A DNA stretch of 64,000 nt from Rhytidiadelphus loreus (lineage: Eukaryota > Streptophyta > Bryopsida > Hypnales > Hylocomiaceae), in the NCBI GenBank assembly GCA_947034895.1, contig OX344765.1:25983001-26047000 (forward strand). The letters are read 5' to 3'. The translations under genes and the position numbers were made by a program. Positions 1 through 11,956 of the stretch are shown piece after piece. Each line of letters begins with the position of its first letter. The stretch's first letter is position 1. The notes beneath the pieces are model-generated. The model was not told where the DNA came from and searched no databases. It saw only the letters and a list, made by a program, of their open reading frames with translations.

Positions 1-261
1 ATTCCTCTGCAGCTTGTACCTCGCATTGTTGCCTACTTCCATTTGAACATTCAAAAATATGAAATCGTCAGGTGCAGTGGAAATGGATGTCAGTTTCCCA
101 CGTTCCATGCCCAAAGCTGTCCAATGCCTCCCTTCCCGCATAGGATGCTCTGTGATCCACAACATTCCTGTCGGAGTGCTTGTTGCTGCGTCCGTTGTTG
201 AGTCAATCGCCACAAGCCACCATCCGTGTTCAACCCATTCATTGTATGTTTTGATAGCCAT
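1..261 (-). CDS. Partial exon of an unrecognised protein, cut by the window edge
   Basis: An 87-codon frame is open from the ATG at 261-259 to the window edge. It continues open upstream for a few dozen codons, to a TAG near 350, and that stretch includes a hydrophobic leucine-rich run. Codon content looks protein-like: it is rich in Trp, Glu and Thr and includes NEWVEHGWWLVAIDS near the start. A possible acceptor (ccaacag) lies just upstream of the ATG, so this may be an internal exon. I do not recognise the family. The DNA here is richer in GC than the AT-rich sequence that follows, which supports coding. The rest of the gene would lie to the left of the window. Confidence 0.4.
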   Translation of the reverse strand, partial: MAIKTYNEWVEHGWWLVAIDSTTDAATSTPTGMLWITEHPMREGRHWTALGMERGKLTSISTAPDDFIFLNVQMEVGNNARYKLQRN

Positions 262-329
262 AATGGTTCTGTTGGTAATCATCATGAAATACAAAAGTAT
301 AAGTACAAGAACTAAGCAATGATTGTCTC

Positions 330-2440
330 CTATATTTTGAAGAATACACTGCTAAGAGTCTTAAGAAACCAAAAAATGCCTTCAGGATGCATTCATTTTT
401 GAAATTCACAAATTCATTTTTTATTGCATGTACATATAAAATCATTATATACACTAGTACAGGCATGTGTGGAATGCATACTATTTCCATAATATATGTA
501 GAAAGTCAGTTCATTGATCCTCAAAAGAAATTTATTATTTCCCACATACTTCACATTCATAAGTCATTAGTACAATTTAGATCTTCTACTTTAAAAGAAT
601 ATCTACTACACAAAAAGTAAACAACATTTGACTACAAAAAAAAAGCCTGACTATAAGAAAGTTACTTCACAAACCACATAAAGCATACGCATTGCACTCA
701 CTTATAATAATTATATAAAATTTTCATATACCACGAAATCTAAAAAACATTGTATAAGTAATGAGCTTTCAAACTTTGAACTACAAAAACTCCATTAGAA
801 CAATAGAAATCAACCATGTTGTACCATACCTTATCTATTCAAGTCATATTACATGAAAAATTCATATGAATTCATAATATCACCTTCTTCTATTTAGTGA
901 GCAATACTTTTGTCATACATGTGACATTTTTTATGTTCATAAATACAAAATTGAATTGAATATTCAAATACAACATATTTCTTCTAGCACACAAACAATG
1001 AATCTAGAATCAATTTATATTTTGGTTTATTACTACTAAATGTTTCAAGTATTACTGACTGCATTTATAGGATTCCTTCCAAACCTAATTTTGCAACTTC
1101 CCTTTTACTATAACTTTTAATAAGAAAATTCTATAATTATGAAGATTCCATACATGGTTAGTAAAAAGAAAATTCTTTTACTTGTGTTCTTTGATGCATT
1201 GGAACCTTCTTTCACTTGTCAATCGTCAATAAGAAGATATGAAAATTTGCCCACTTCTAATAATAGCTACTTGGCAAAGTAGAAAAAGATGGTGATTTGG
1301 GGGCTATGCACTCTATACACGGAGCACCGTGTAGTACCTGTGTTGTTCACTACAAACTGACAAAGCCTCCCCTAATTGCTTTTATTTTATTTAGATATTT
1401 CAAATCGTTCTAGAAATATAATCTTATTCTATGTATTTGGTTCCAGATTCAATTGGCTGCATTTCAGTGTGACTTCCGTCACTTGATGTCTTTGTCTCTA
1501 TGAGCATTGATGTTCTATTCTCTGTTTCGTTTGTTTCTCTCTCTATATTCTATTGACTTTCAACACTTTAACCCTTCAGTGCTCCGACGTCCATATTCTG
1601 GACAATGAACAAAGGGCTTGTAGACGCTATTTCATCCAACTACCTTCTCATTCATCCAATGTAACACTTGAATCTTAAAAAGACAACTTCCTTTTATGCC
1701 AAATTTCATGAAATTTTGGTAAATGGTATTACTGTACAAAGATATAATAAAAAATGTTTCAAAATTTGAAAATGGATTGAGGCATTCAGGATTTAACCCC
1801 TGAATGCATCAGGCACAAAATTTTGGTGCCGACAGTACTTTGAAGCTAAATAAAATCTAACCAAGTTTCTTTTTTTAGTAGTTTATATTTTTGAATAACA
1901 TTCTTCAAAGTTTAGTTTTAGCATCAATCGTCCAAATCTGAAAATAATTGAATGTTTTTTTTCTATTCAAGATTTTATGCAAGGGTGTCCATTGCAAATC
2001 TTTATTTTTTAAGTGTTGAGAATTCTTGGAATGAGCCTCAAATACACCAAATCTTGGAAGAAAAATCACATTAAAAATTCATTTATTGATTTTTTTAAAA
2101 TAGGTTTCAAGAAGTTGTAAATTGATTGGAGTTATGCATGTTATAAGCTACAAACTCAGATTTTTTTGGTGACCAATTTTTAAAATTTGGCAAATGAAAA
2201 TACTATTGAAAGACATCAAATAGTTTCATAGAGTTAAAATCCTTATGATCAGTCATTACAATTCAAGTTATAATCCTTCGATCTATGAGTAATACTGCTG
2301 TGTTTTATTTTCCATTGTGGTCTCAATCATGTCTACTTTGAATTTCTGTGTTTACAGTTGACTTCTTGTTCAATTTAGATATCTGAGGTAATGGTATTCT
2401 TTCACTATCTCAATTATGTCGTTCATATGAGCTCAGAATG
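330..2440. other. AT-rich intergenic sequence
   Basis: No convincing coding frame is present. The only local structure noted is a short inverted repeat at 1316-1333 (TACACGG, four-base loop, CCGTGTA). The remainder is AT-rich unique or diverged repeat sequence. Confidence 0.5.
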
Positions 2441-2689
2441 TAGTCATGAAACTTGTAATTTTGCATATAGAAACGCTAGATCAGAAAGGTAATGCACACA
2501 AGTTCCAACACAAGAGCACGGGCAACCACAAAATCGTCCAAGCAGTTTACAATATCCTAAAAATGCTTCCGCGGAGACAATGACAGCAAGGCTCCCAAAA
2601 ACAACCTGCAGATCTGTAATAGAACAGGCGCTGTGTCGGAACAGGCGCTTCTTCAGGGGTGCTGCATCCTGTAAATTCATGCATTCAAT

Positions 2690-3295
2690 AAATGAAGAAA
2701 ACCCGATTGTGACTCCAGTAAGTACAACTGCAACAACGCAACGCAACTGAAACAACGCAACAACAACGACGCAACTACAACAACGATGCAACTGAAACAA
2801 AGCAACTACAACAACAACGCATACAGCAGCAAAAGGAAAAACAGGACCTCAATTAAAACCCTAAAATCTACACACTATACAGCGAGCAGTGGCAGCCCAG
2901 CGAGCAGATAGCAGTAGTGTCGACCCAGCGAGCAGTGGCGGAGGCGAGTACCTGCGCCGGACGCGAGGCAGCAGTGTGCAGCGAGCAGACAGTAGTAGCG
3001 GGCGAGCGAGCGAGTAGCTAGCAGCAGCTAGCGAGCAAGCAGACAGAGCGAGCAACAGCCAGCGAGCAGACAGAGCGACCAAGCAAGCAGACAGAGCGAG
3101 CAAGCGAGCAGCAGCCAGCGAGCAAGCACACAAAGCGAGCAAGCAGATAGAGCGAGCAAGCGAGCAACAGCCAGCAGCCAGCGAGCAACAGCCAGCAGAG
3201 CGAGCGGGCGAGCGAGCAGACATCAGCAGTAGAGCGAGCGGGCGAGAAGACAGCAGCAGCAGCCAGCGAGCAGACAACGACGAAGGAGAGTACCT
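2690..3295. repeat. GC-rich simple-sequence block (CAACAACG and GCGAGCAG types)
   Basis: From about 2725 to 2820 the plus strand is made of CAACAACG/CAACGCAA-type short repeats. From about 2880 to 3290 it becomes an imperfect GCGAGCAG/AGACAGAGCGAG repeat with a much higher GC content than its surroundings. The frames it opens (for example a Ser/Ala/Leu/Cys-only frame on the minus strand) follow from the repeat and are not called as genes. Confidence 0.75.
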
Positions 3296-3308
3296 GCGCC
3301 GGACAATT

Positions 3309-3378
3309 TTTGTTAATTTTTGTTAATTTTTGTTAATTTTTGTTAATTTTTGTTAATTTTTGTTTATTTTTGTTTATG
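3309..3378. repeat. 10-bp tandem repeat, unit TGTTAATTTT
   Basis: Five adjacent copies of TGTTAATTTT are followed by two variants with TGTTTAT. The array directly abuts the GC-rich simple-sequence block. Confidence 0.9.
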
Positions 3379-4519
3379 TGACTGGAGTTAGGAAGAATGC
3401 ACGTAGTGGAATGAAGATTTAACTTGCTTCCATAAGTAAATGTCATATGTCCATCAATAAAGATTAAAATAGAGAGTCCTTCACTATGAGGCTGCATTTA
3501 TCTTCCCATGTTACTTTTATTGTACTTATATTCATTATTTAATGGATATGATCAGTGTTATTTTTTTCTGGCGATTTAGTGCTTAGAAGCACCAAAAAAA
3601 TTAGATGAGCAGCAATGTATAGAAAATGTTGAGTAAAATTTTGGATGAAATCACCAATAGAACTTCAAGTTCAAGGAAAATCTTGGATGAAATCACCACA
3701 TTGTGAATGAAAATAGAATTATAGATACGTAATATCACATTTTCTTTTCTGTACGTGGATGACTGTTGAAACTTAGAGCACCACTAGAACATTTAATATT
3801 GCCACTTTGCCATTACATGAAAAACGTAAAAAAAAACATTGGATATGATTGGGACTTTGAAGAGAAATCATAACAAGTAAAATTTAGACAGACTCCATAT
3901 GAATAAGTTATGAATTTTCAAAATGTTGTTTACAGGTGAATCAAGAAACAGCAGTAGGCACCATGTTAAACTCTCATAGTTTGATTGTGTACATGTTTTG
4001 TAACTTAAATCTCCATGATGTTGACTTTTTTTTAACCAAGTGTATGTGTAACATTTGGGGCATTGTTGATTATGGTTGTACATACCCAAAAGAACAGTGT
4101 TTTATGTCGGGGTAATAAAAAAATTTCTCCTCTTTCACAATTTTGAAATTTATGGAGTGATACAATTTTGCTAGAGAGCCATGTGGTTCGTATTTAAGAA
4201 AGTAAACTTACCTCTGCCTCTACAAAGTTAGTGCATGAAGTGGGAAAAATTGCTTTACGAGAGTCTCTGAACTTGTTTAGCTGTTGTTTTAAGTGTAATT
4301 TGGCTTGCTACAATATAATGCTGAAATCAAAATAATTGACACAAAATTAAATGTATTTTTGAACCTTAACTGAAAGCAATATTGAGATATGAATCATATA
4401 ATTGATGCAATTTGACACTTAGTTAACTTATTAAGTTTTATATTATAATTAGAACGTAATTGAGGACATTCTTGAATCTTCAATTGCATTACAAAAAGAA
4501 TTTTTTTATGTGACTGTCC
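3379..4519. other. AT-rich intergenic sequence
   Basis: I see no gene or repeat boundary that I can support. Short frames on both strands lack splice or family signals. Confidence 0.5.
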
Positions 4520-4548
4520 AATACATCACAAAATATTTGTGATGTATT
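4520..4548. repeat. Perfect 13-bp inverted repeat with 3-nt spacer
   Basis: AATACATCACAAA at 4520-4532 and its exact reverse complement at 4536-4548 flank the spacer ATA. It would form a short stable hairpin. No function is assigned. Confidence 0.8.
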
Positions 4549-5399
4549 TTGACCTTGAAGGCTCGAGGCGTTCGTTACAATGGCTTCTGCCTTGTTGGGC
4601 AGAATTTGCAGCCTACTTCACTAGCGCAGCTTTGTTACCAAAGTAGGACCACTCATGTTTGTGGTTATTGGCATGTTTGTTTTTGAAATATCAAACACAT
4701 TTCAAATGAACTCATTATAGAAATCATAGATAACCTATTAGAGTACCAAAAATATTATTTTGAATTCGAAATTTTCCCTTTAAATACTATTTTTTGATGG
4801 ACAGTGAGCGTGCTTTGTACTCATTAGTAATATTCTGGCAATTGTTCTGGAAATTCAACAATGGCACGAAATGAGTTATGAGCTCGAAACCATGAATAAT
4901 AAAAGCATTACAAGTCAGATTATGAATGAATGATAGTTCAATTTGAATTTCATGCGAGACTTCATGTTCTTTTAAGGGTTTTGAGTAGGTCATGTGGACA
5001 CTTCCTTGTAGCTTTTTTCATGTAGGATGAAATGAATACATGAAATGTTCTTTATTGATTCTAATGATATAAAATTAGGAAGCTTTCTCAATATGATTAA
5101 TGAAATTGGCATAAAATAAATGTCAACAAAATAGAAGAAAATTGTTTTGGGGCAGAGGGAATACCTGGCAGGAGGTCATAACTAATGATTCATAATGAAT
5201 TATTATTAGCTTCACAAAATATGAATAACCGAAGCATACATGTCAATTCCACTTGACTGCCTCAAATGTAAATTTACTAAACAAACTTTTGATAAGTTTT
5301 ACTAGTCAAATATTCAAATCCAACTTTTAAGTGGTTAATTGATGGACATACACTTTAATATGCAATTAGAATTGGTAAAAACACACATGAATTGACTTT

Positions 5400-5945
5400 A
5401 CATGCTAATATCTTTAGTGAACCCTTGAAGTCCCATTGTCTCCTTGTGGGATAATTTTTGAATGTTTTGAAACTTTTATTGAAGACAGAAAAGCAAATAA
5501 GCTTTATGGGAATACATTTTTTATTCCCATCGGTGCTTGGTAGCAACAATTATACCAAAAAAAGGCAAGAATTGAACTCGGATGGCAACACAAAAAATAT
5601 TGAAAAAAAATTATAGTTTTTTTTTTTGGCTTTTTCTTGTAGAAGATTATGTTTTGTCTACATCTGAAGTTTTGATTCATTCCATTTGGATTAGTGATGT
5701 GAAAGTTATGAACAATCTTATTGATTGGGCAATGTAAGCATTTTTTGGAAAAAGAACTTATATAATTCATTGCAGAATGTAATATTGAAAAAAAATTCCA
5801 TTTTTTTAAAAATGGTTCAGTGTGCTTGCTAGAACAATCACATCGTTGGAATTATATTCTTTCAATCCCATTTGAAGGCACTTAACAATGAAGTGTTTCT
5901 TACAATCTTGGTTTTACTTCTACTTGATAAGTTTCTGAAGTATGA
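5400..5945 (+). repeat. Dispersed repeat family A, copy 1
   Basis: The segment shares an ordered series of landmarks with copies near 17.2, 36.7 and 51.4 kb and an inverted copy near 33.3 kb. The landmarks are a 'tccttgtggga'-type block, 'gggaatacatttt', 'ttgattcattccatttgga', 'gaacaatctt' and 'acttctact'. It encodes nothing recognisable. Copies differ by many substitutions, so the family is old. It lies immediately upstream of the DUF7869-like exon. Confidence 0.6.
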
Positions 5946-6014
5946 AAATGAAGTTTTTTTTTTTTTAATTGTTTTTCGTGGTACTGTGAATCTTACATGT
6001 AAATGGTATTGTAG

Positions 6015-9000
6015 GAGAAACCTTGGGTGAAAGAATTGACGAATATGGATGCTCGAGGTTTCGGTAGTCCAGTGGCCTTACCAACAAATGCAACAATAGG
6101 AGGGCCTACCCCAGGAAGTGTTGGGCACAGAATAGTCCGAGCTCGTCGAGCAATTCTATTTAGAGACAGTGATGTTGAAAGGCATGAAGTGGCAACACAG
6201 ATGAGGGAAGACACCGTAGAACTCATCTCAGAGTTGGGAGCAATTGTTGGAACAGGACTCATTGAGGAGAGTATTGTTTGTGGGATGGAGTTGCATCATG
6301 TTAAATTGTTCCCTCATGAAGTTGCTGTGCGAGTGTTGCATGTTGTGGATAGAACTGTGTGGACTGGAGAATTGGTAGGGGAGCGTCTCGGGCAGTGTCA
6401 GGGGTTGGTGATTCGTTGGAAAAAATCAAGAATTCGTATCAAAGGAGGGGGAAGGCCAATTAACATGCAAGCAGAAGGAGGACACAATTTTACCTTTTCT
6501 CCAGTAGCAACACCAGAATTCGAGTTCCACAAGAGCAACAGTAATCCCAGTCCATCAGAGATATCTCACAATACTCCCGGTACTAGTAGTACCCATCATG
6601 AAAGATCTTCAAGAATTGAACGGCTAAACAATTCTGGAGATAGTGGAGAAGTGAGGGATGGGTTACCGGAATGCAGAAGTACCCGAAGTTATTCAATGGG
6701 TACCCGTAGAAGAAGAGAACGAGGACCACGTTTAAGAAGAGAATCATTGACTCAGAAAGTGACTTTGCAAAGTGTACTAACAGCCAAAAATGAAGGCGGA
6801 TGCAAACAGAACTGCTTGACAAAGATAGACGAAAAGTACATTTTGAATCAAAGATATATGGCATGGGGGCAAAAGTACGAGGTTCGATCAACATGGATGC
6901 TACAAATGTTGAGTGCTTTCTACAAAAGAGAAGAAGGAGGGAAGAGGGACAAATATGAGACTAAATTGGATGGCATCCATATTTGCAATGCTTGCTATGC
7001 AGTAGCATTGGGTTATTCGCAACGGCGGTTCAAGCAATTGAAGCAATCACAACAAGTTTATGGAAGAGTGTCTGCGGTACACGGAAACACATGTCATTTG
7101 AGAGAAGGAGCAAAAATGTCTGCAACACGTCAGAGCTTTGAAGAATTTGTGAAAGAAGCTGGATGCACTCAACCTCACCGGCAAGTACGAAGGAAGGTTG
7201 ACAACAGCATAGTGCCTTTGGTATTGTTACCCATGAACACAACAAAGGTGGATGTATTTCACTATGTCAATGAAGAAGTGAAGAAGATGGTAGATGGAGA
7301 GCCATTGTCGCTCGCTTCTTTTCATCGATTGTGGCGCAAGGAATTTTCACACGTACAAATTCCACCGTACTCCCGATTTTCAAAGTGTTACCATTGTTGG
7401 GAATATAAGTGTGGAATGGAAGGTACAACAAATGCAGCAACGCGTGCGGAGATAAAGAAGTGGTATATTATACACATTCATCATCAAATGGAAGAGAGAC
7501 GCGATTATTGGTTGTTCAAGAGGTCGGCAATGATTACACCGGACTTATATATGTGTTTGATAGTGGATGGTATGGACCAGAATACGACAATGGTTCCGAA
7601 GATGAGGCAAACTGTGAAGAACATAGAGTCTCGGTTTGTGAAAACTCATCTATGTGGAGTACTAGTGCATGGGATTGGATTGTATGCAGATGTGTGGATT
7701 GACGCGCACCACAAGCATGACAGCAATCAAGTGATAACCACAATAATGCATGTGATATCTGATGTCCGAAGACAGAAAGGAAAGCTACCATCAACTTTAA
7801 GAATCCAAGCAGACAACACAACTCGCGAGAACAAGAACATATACATGTTTGCATTATGTGCAGCATTAGTGGGCATGGGTTACTTCCAGGAGGTGCAATT
7901 ATGTTTTCTCATCGTTGGACACACCCATGAAGACATAGACCAACGATTCAGTATTATTTCAAATACTTTGAAGAGGACCAATATTGACTCTCTTGACGAG
8001 ATGTTATCTTTGGTTGAGAAAGGAACATCATATACAGAGTCTTTTGTGAGTGCACGAAAACTTGAGAACGTTCGAGATTGGAAGTCCTTTATCACACCAC
8101 ACCTTTTGAAGGGAGGGGACCAATTAACAGGGATAACATTTCTACACCACATGAGGTTCTACATGGAAAATGGAATGCCAAGAGTTCAGCACAAGCACTT
8201 CAGCAAAGATGCATGGGGTCCGACAGAGGGGCACATGTGTTTGCAATCTTTACCTACTCCAATGGAGAAACCGGCTCTAGCAGAGGTATTTGCAGCGGAT
8301 GAGAGAGAGCTCAGGGCGTTGGAAGATTTCATTGTGTACAAGGAAAAATGTGTGGAGAGGGGAATAAATGTGGAGAAGAACCTTCAAGCGATAAAGGACA
8401 CAGAAGAGTTCATGAAGCACCTCAGAGAATTTCCCAATATGGATAGAACAGTACAGAGCGAACTACCTTTCTGGCCATCAACAAGTGAAGTGAATGAAGG
8501 GGAGAATATGGAGTTGAATACGATTTCAACTACAGGTGAAGAGTTAAACATGATGTCAGCAGCAGTGGATTCAATCATGGCAACAATGCCAAATCCAGAA
8601 GCACGAAGCTACTTTGGTCCACGAAGGAACAAAACGAAACAACCTCTTGGAACAAGGGCTCCAAGAAGAAGAAGGATAAATGAAGGGACAAGTACAAATG
8701 TAGTTCGGAGCACTAACGAAGAAGAAGATCCATTTCCAGTGTTTGAACCAGAGAAAGACCTATGAGTTGGACAGTTTGTAGCCCTCACTGTGGAGCCAAC
8801 TGAAGTAAAAGAAGGCGTGCCATTTTATATTGGGAAGATTTTGGAGTTTGGTCAACGGAAGTGGGCAACCAAGATGAAAGTGATATGGTACTGGCCAATT
8901 CTAAGTGCCAGAGCTAGTATAGGAGGACGTTCAAGCAAAGAACGGTATGCTAATTGTTTGGAAGGATCTTGGGAGCCGTCCCGTGAGAGACATGGATGGG

Positions 9001-9215
9001 TGGAGAAAGAAGCAGCTATATTTTCATGGGAAGATATACCTACAAAATCAAGAAGTGGGTTTGTGGTACGGAACAATGTACCAATTCATGGAGAGGTTAC
9101 AGAGAAGGAAGTCAATATTCCGACATTAGCAAAACCTCATTTGTTGGAATATATTGCAATGCAGATGGAGGAGTTGGACAATGAACGATTGGAGAATGAC
9201 ATACATGCATATTGA
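6015..9215 (+). pseudogene. DUF7869-like, transposase-related large protein with one in-frame TGA
   Basis: A single frame runs from the acceptor-like site gtattgtag|GAG (exon from 6015; first internal ATG at 6045) to a TGA at 9213-9215. It is broken only by a TGA at 8763-8765. The first part is about 910 aa and the in-frame continuation about 150 aa. In order it shows a basic, Ser-rich N-terminal third, a Cys-rich stretch (GGCKQNCL ... ICNACYAVALGYSQRRF), and then a core with spaced acidic motifs: LIVDGMDQ, LRIQADNTTRENKN and VGHTHEDIDQRF. These resemble the DUF7869 family found in non-seed plants, algae and oomycetes, which I read as an RNase-H/DDE-like fold (inference). The continuation begins VGQFVAL and contains PFYIGKILE and KVIWYWP, typical of the C-terminal module of these proteins, so the TGA interrupts a once continuous protein. 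Either this is a recent pseudogene or the stop is read through. The acceptor implies further 5' exons that I could not place. Confidence 0.75.
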
Positions 9216-10720
9216 AGCATGTTATTACATGTAGGAGGATTTGTATTAGTTGTACATGTAGTGCACAAGCATTGCAATTCTGAACTGCAGCTTGACCTAT
9301 TACAGTATGAGCATATTTGTACTTTCTTAGAGAATTGTAATATTGCTCTATAAATTTTCAAAGTGAGTATTGAAAAGCATTTGTGAAGTCATGGATTGTT
9401 AAAAAAAACTTGTATTTTGCACTATGAATGCAAAGAATGTGATAAAAATACAATCATTTGCATGGAGAAGAATTTTTGTTTCATTCTACGATTTCGTATT
9501 GTACAAAAAATCAATAATTGGAAAATGCCCCCCCCCCTTTTGGAGATGAGGTCACTTTTGTCCGAATGCTTCATAAGTGCAATTTTAAACGGCCAAGTGC
9601 AAAAATTACGAATTCTGTGTTTATGTTCTATTTAATTAGGAACGATTTTGGATTTTGGACAGGTTCCTATGAACTCAATTTTTCATAAAAAATTTCATGG
9701 TTAACTTAATTGTTTTTTGACTTTGGCTTTGGATGTTGAGTACCAAGACTTGCCAAATTCAAATTTAAGTAACTTTGACTTTAGTCAAATGGCATTTATT
9801 TGCTATTCCAAGCAATAATTGGATCCATATTCTTTAAAGAGCTTCACGTATTTTAGTAGATGGAGGGCTCTCAATTCTTTTTTATGGTTCATTTTGGTAG
9901 ATGGAGATAATTACAAGAGTAATCCATGTTCTTAAACCACAACATTTTTGTATTTCAGATTTTTTAGTATTCAAATGTAGCACTGAATGTTGTGTTGTTT
10001 AATCTAGGTCATTGACAATTTTGTATTTTAGATACATACAATATCACTAAAATGCTGAAATCGAAAGATCTACTTGAATCTATACAAGCTCACTAAAATG
10101 TTGTAAACCCTATAATTTTGTACCCCCCTATGCACCCTCTATTTGTTCCAAGCACTCTATTTTATTTGTTTTAGTTCATCCAAAGGCATTTTCTATGCAA
10201 TAATTCACCATATTCTATATATTAATTCATCATAGTTGGAGGCAAATTTTAATAGAAAAAATATTTTTTCAATATTAGCAAATCATGAATTATCACAACT
10301 ATACGCTGAAGTATAAATAGTAGTACATTCAATTATTAAATGCAATTATAAATTTTTTTGTTCTCTTCGATTTAGACTTAAGTTGAATAAACAAAATGTA
10401 AACTAAAATAATGCGGCATATATATTAAGTCAGCGTATATACATTATTGGATTATTTTCTTATAAAGTTTAGATTTTCTCAAAGTTAGTTTCATTACTCA
10501 ATCTTATACTGAATTCATTTTTTAAAAGAAGGATTCAATACTTTAGCAAAGTTTTCTAAACCTCTCTAAAACCATTTTGAAAAATTTGTACAAGTGAATT
10601 TTGAACAAAAAGAAGAAAAAATCATTTTTTTTCTCACTATCAGACTTAGAAGTGGCAGTTTTCACAATTTCTATCTAAAATGTGCCTCAATCCTGTAGGT
10701 GTTAATTGCAATGTGCCACT
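9216..10720. other. 3' flank of the DUF7869-like gene and AT-rich sequence
   Basis: A run of nine C followed by TTTT sits near 9528. The rest is AT-rich without a supported gene. Short frames here are judged random. Confidence 0.45.
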
Positions 10721-10724
10721 TTTG

Positions 10725-10900
10725 CCAACAAGGTGCTATACAAAGATTTTTTCTTGCCTACAAAGCGCTATAATGCCATTTAAGACCATGACTACAAAGC
10801 ACTATAAGGCCATTCAAGACCATGCTAAATGCAAAGCACTATAAGATCATTTTTACTACAAAGTGCTATAAGACCATGGTTGCCTACAAAGCGCTATCAA
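10725..10900 (+). repeat. Short irregular tandem array of CTACAAAGYGCTAT motifs
   Basis: Five versions of the motif occur at about 10758, 10792, 10831, 10856 and 10884, separated by 25-39 bp. They are usually followed by 'aagaccat' or 'aatgccatt'. The centre AGCGCT/AGTGCT is near-palindromic. It could be the subterminal repeat of a DNA transposon, but no matching opposite end was found. Confidence 0.6.
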
Positions 10901-11956
10901 TTGGTATTTGTGCTTCAATTCAAATATTTCAATATTTCATGAATTTTTTGAATTACTTCTATTTGTAATGTTCTCAATTAGGCATGACAAATCTTTGTTT
11001 CATGTCATTATGACAAGTAAATCATATATCCAATTTCAAAGAATATGATAGTTTGAATAGTTCTTCCTAGAATTTAAATTTCTACAAAATTTGATGGAAA
11101 GAGGTGTTTACTTTGCTCTATTTAAAATGAAAATTAATTGATTCAATTTGATAGGCAACCGTGCGTCTTCAACAATAATAATTTAGAATGATAATGTGGT
11201 ATCAATTACTAGCATCATGTGTTGTACAAGTGGTATAATGTTTTGCTTTGATAAGAAGTTATAGTTTCATGCCATTCAATTAGTCTATAGAAATTCAGCA
11301 TGAAATCCTAAACTATATGCTTGTACAGATGATGACCTCCAAAGCTTGTTTAAAACATATGCCAACTTTCTATTCGGATTACTTTTCTGTTGTGTCTTAC
11401 TTTGTCTCACCTTGCTTTGCTACTTTTGAGCGCATCTGCCGCACCCTAGCTTTCAGTTGATCATCAGTTATCATTCTTAGTGTAGCTTTGTTGGTCATTG
11501 ATTCAAGTGATTGCTTGTTTTGGAAGTGGAGATACGAATGCTGTTGCCGGATAGCCTTGAGGATCACTGTGCATTTTTATTGTAGCTTAGTTTTTGGTGA
11601 TTCCCTTGAACTATAGCTTAGTTTGTTGTAGATTTGCTTGATTGCTTGCTTCCGACTAGTGGTGTTGAATTTGAGTCTATTGGAACACGATGAGCCATAA
11701 GGGAAAGGGTGTGTTGAAGGTGCAAGATGAATTCGACTCTAATCACTACACAATTTGGAAGGAGCCATTCGACTTGAATAAACTCCCAACCACAATTATT
11801 TCAGAGTTGATCAAGAAGACTCCTTTCTTGCTGGGGTCAAATAAGGCTGTATACAACAAATTCTTCTTCAAAACAATTGGTGGCCTCTATGCAACAGAGA
11901 TATTTTTTGATATGCTTATGAAAGAAGAGTTTTGGGTGCCAATGCATGATCTTGTA

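Noticed and set aside
2861..3277. 138-codon minus-strand frame rich in Ala, Leu, Ser and Cys
   Set aside because: It lies wholly in GCGAGCAG simple sequence.
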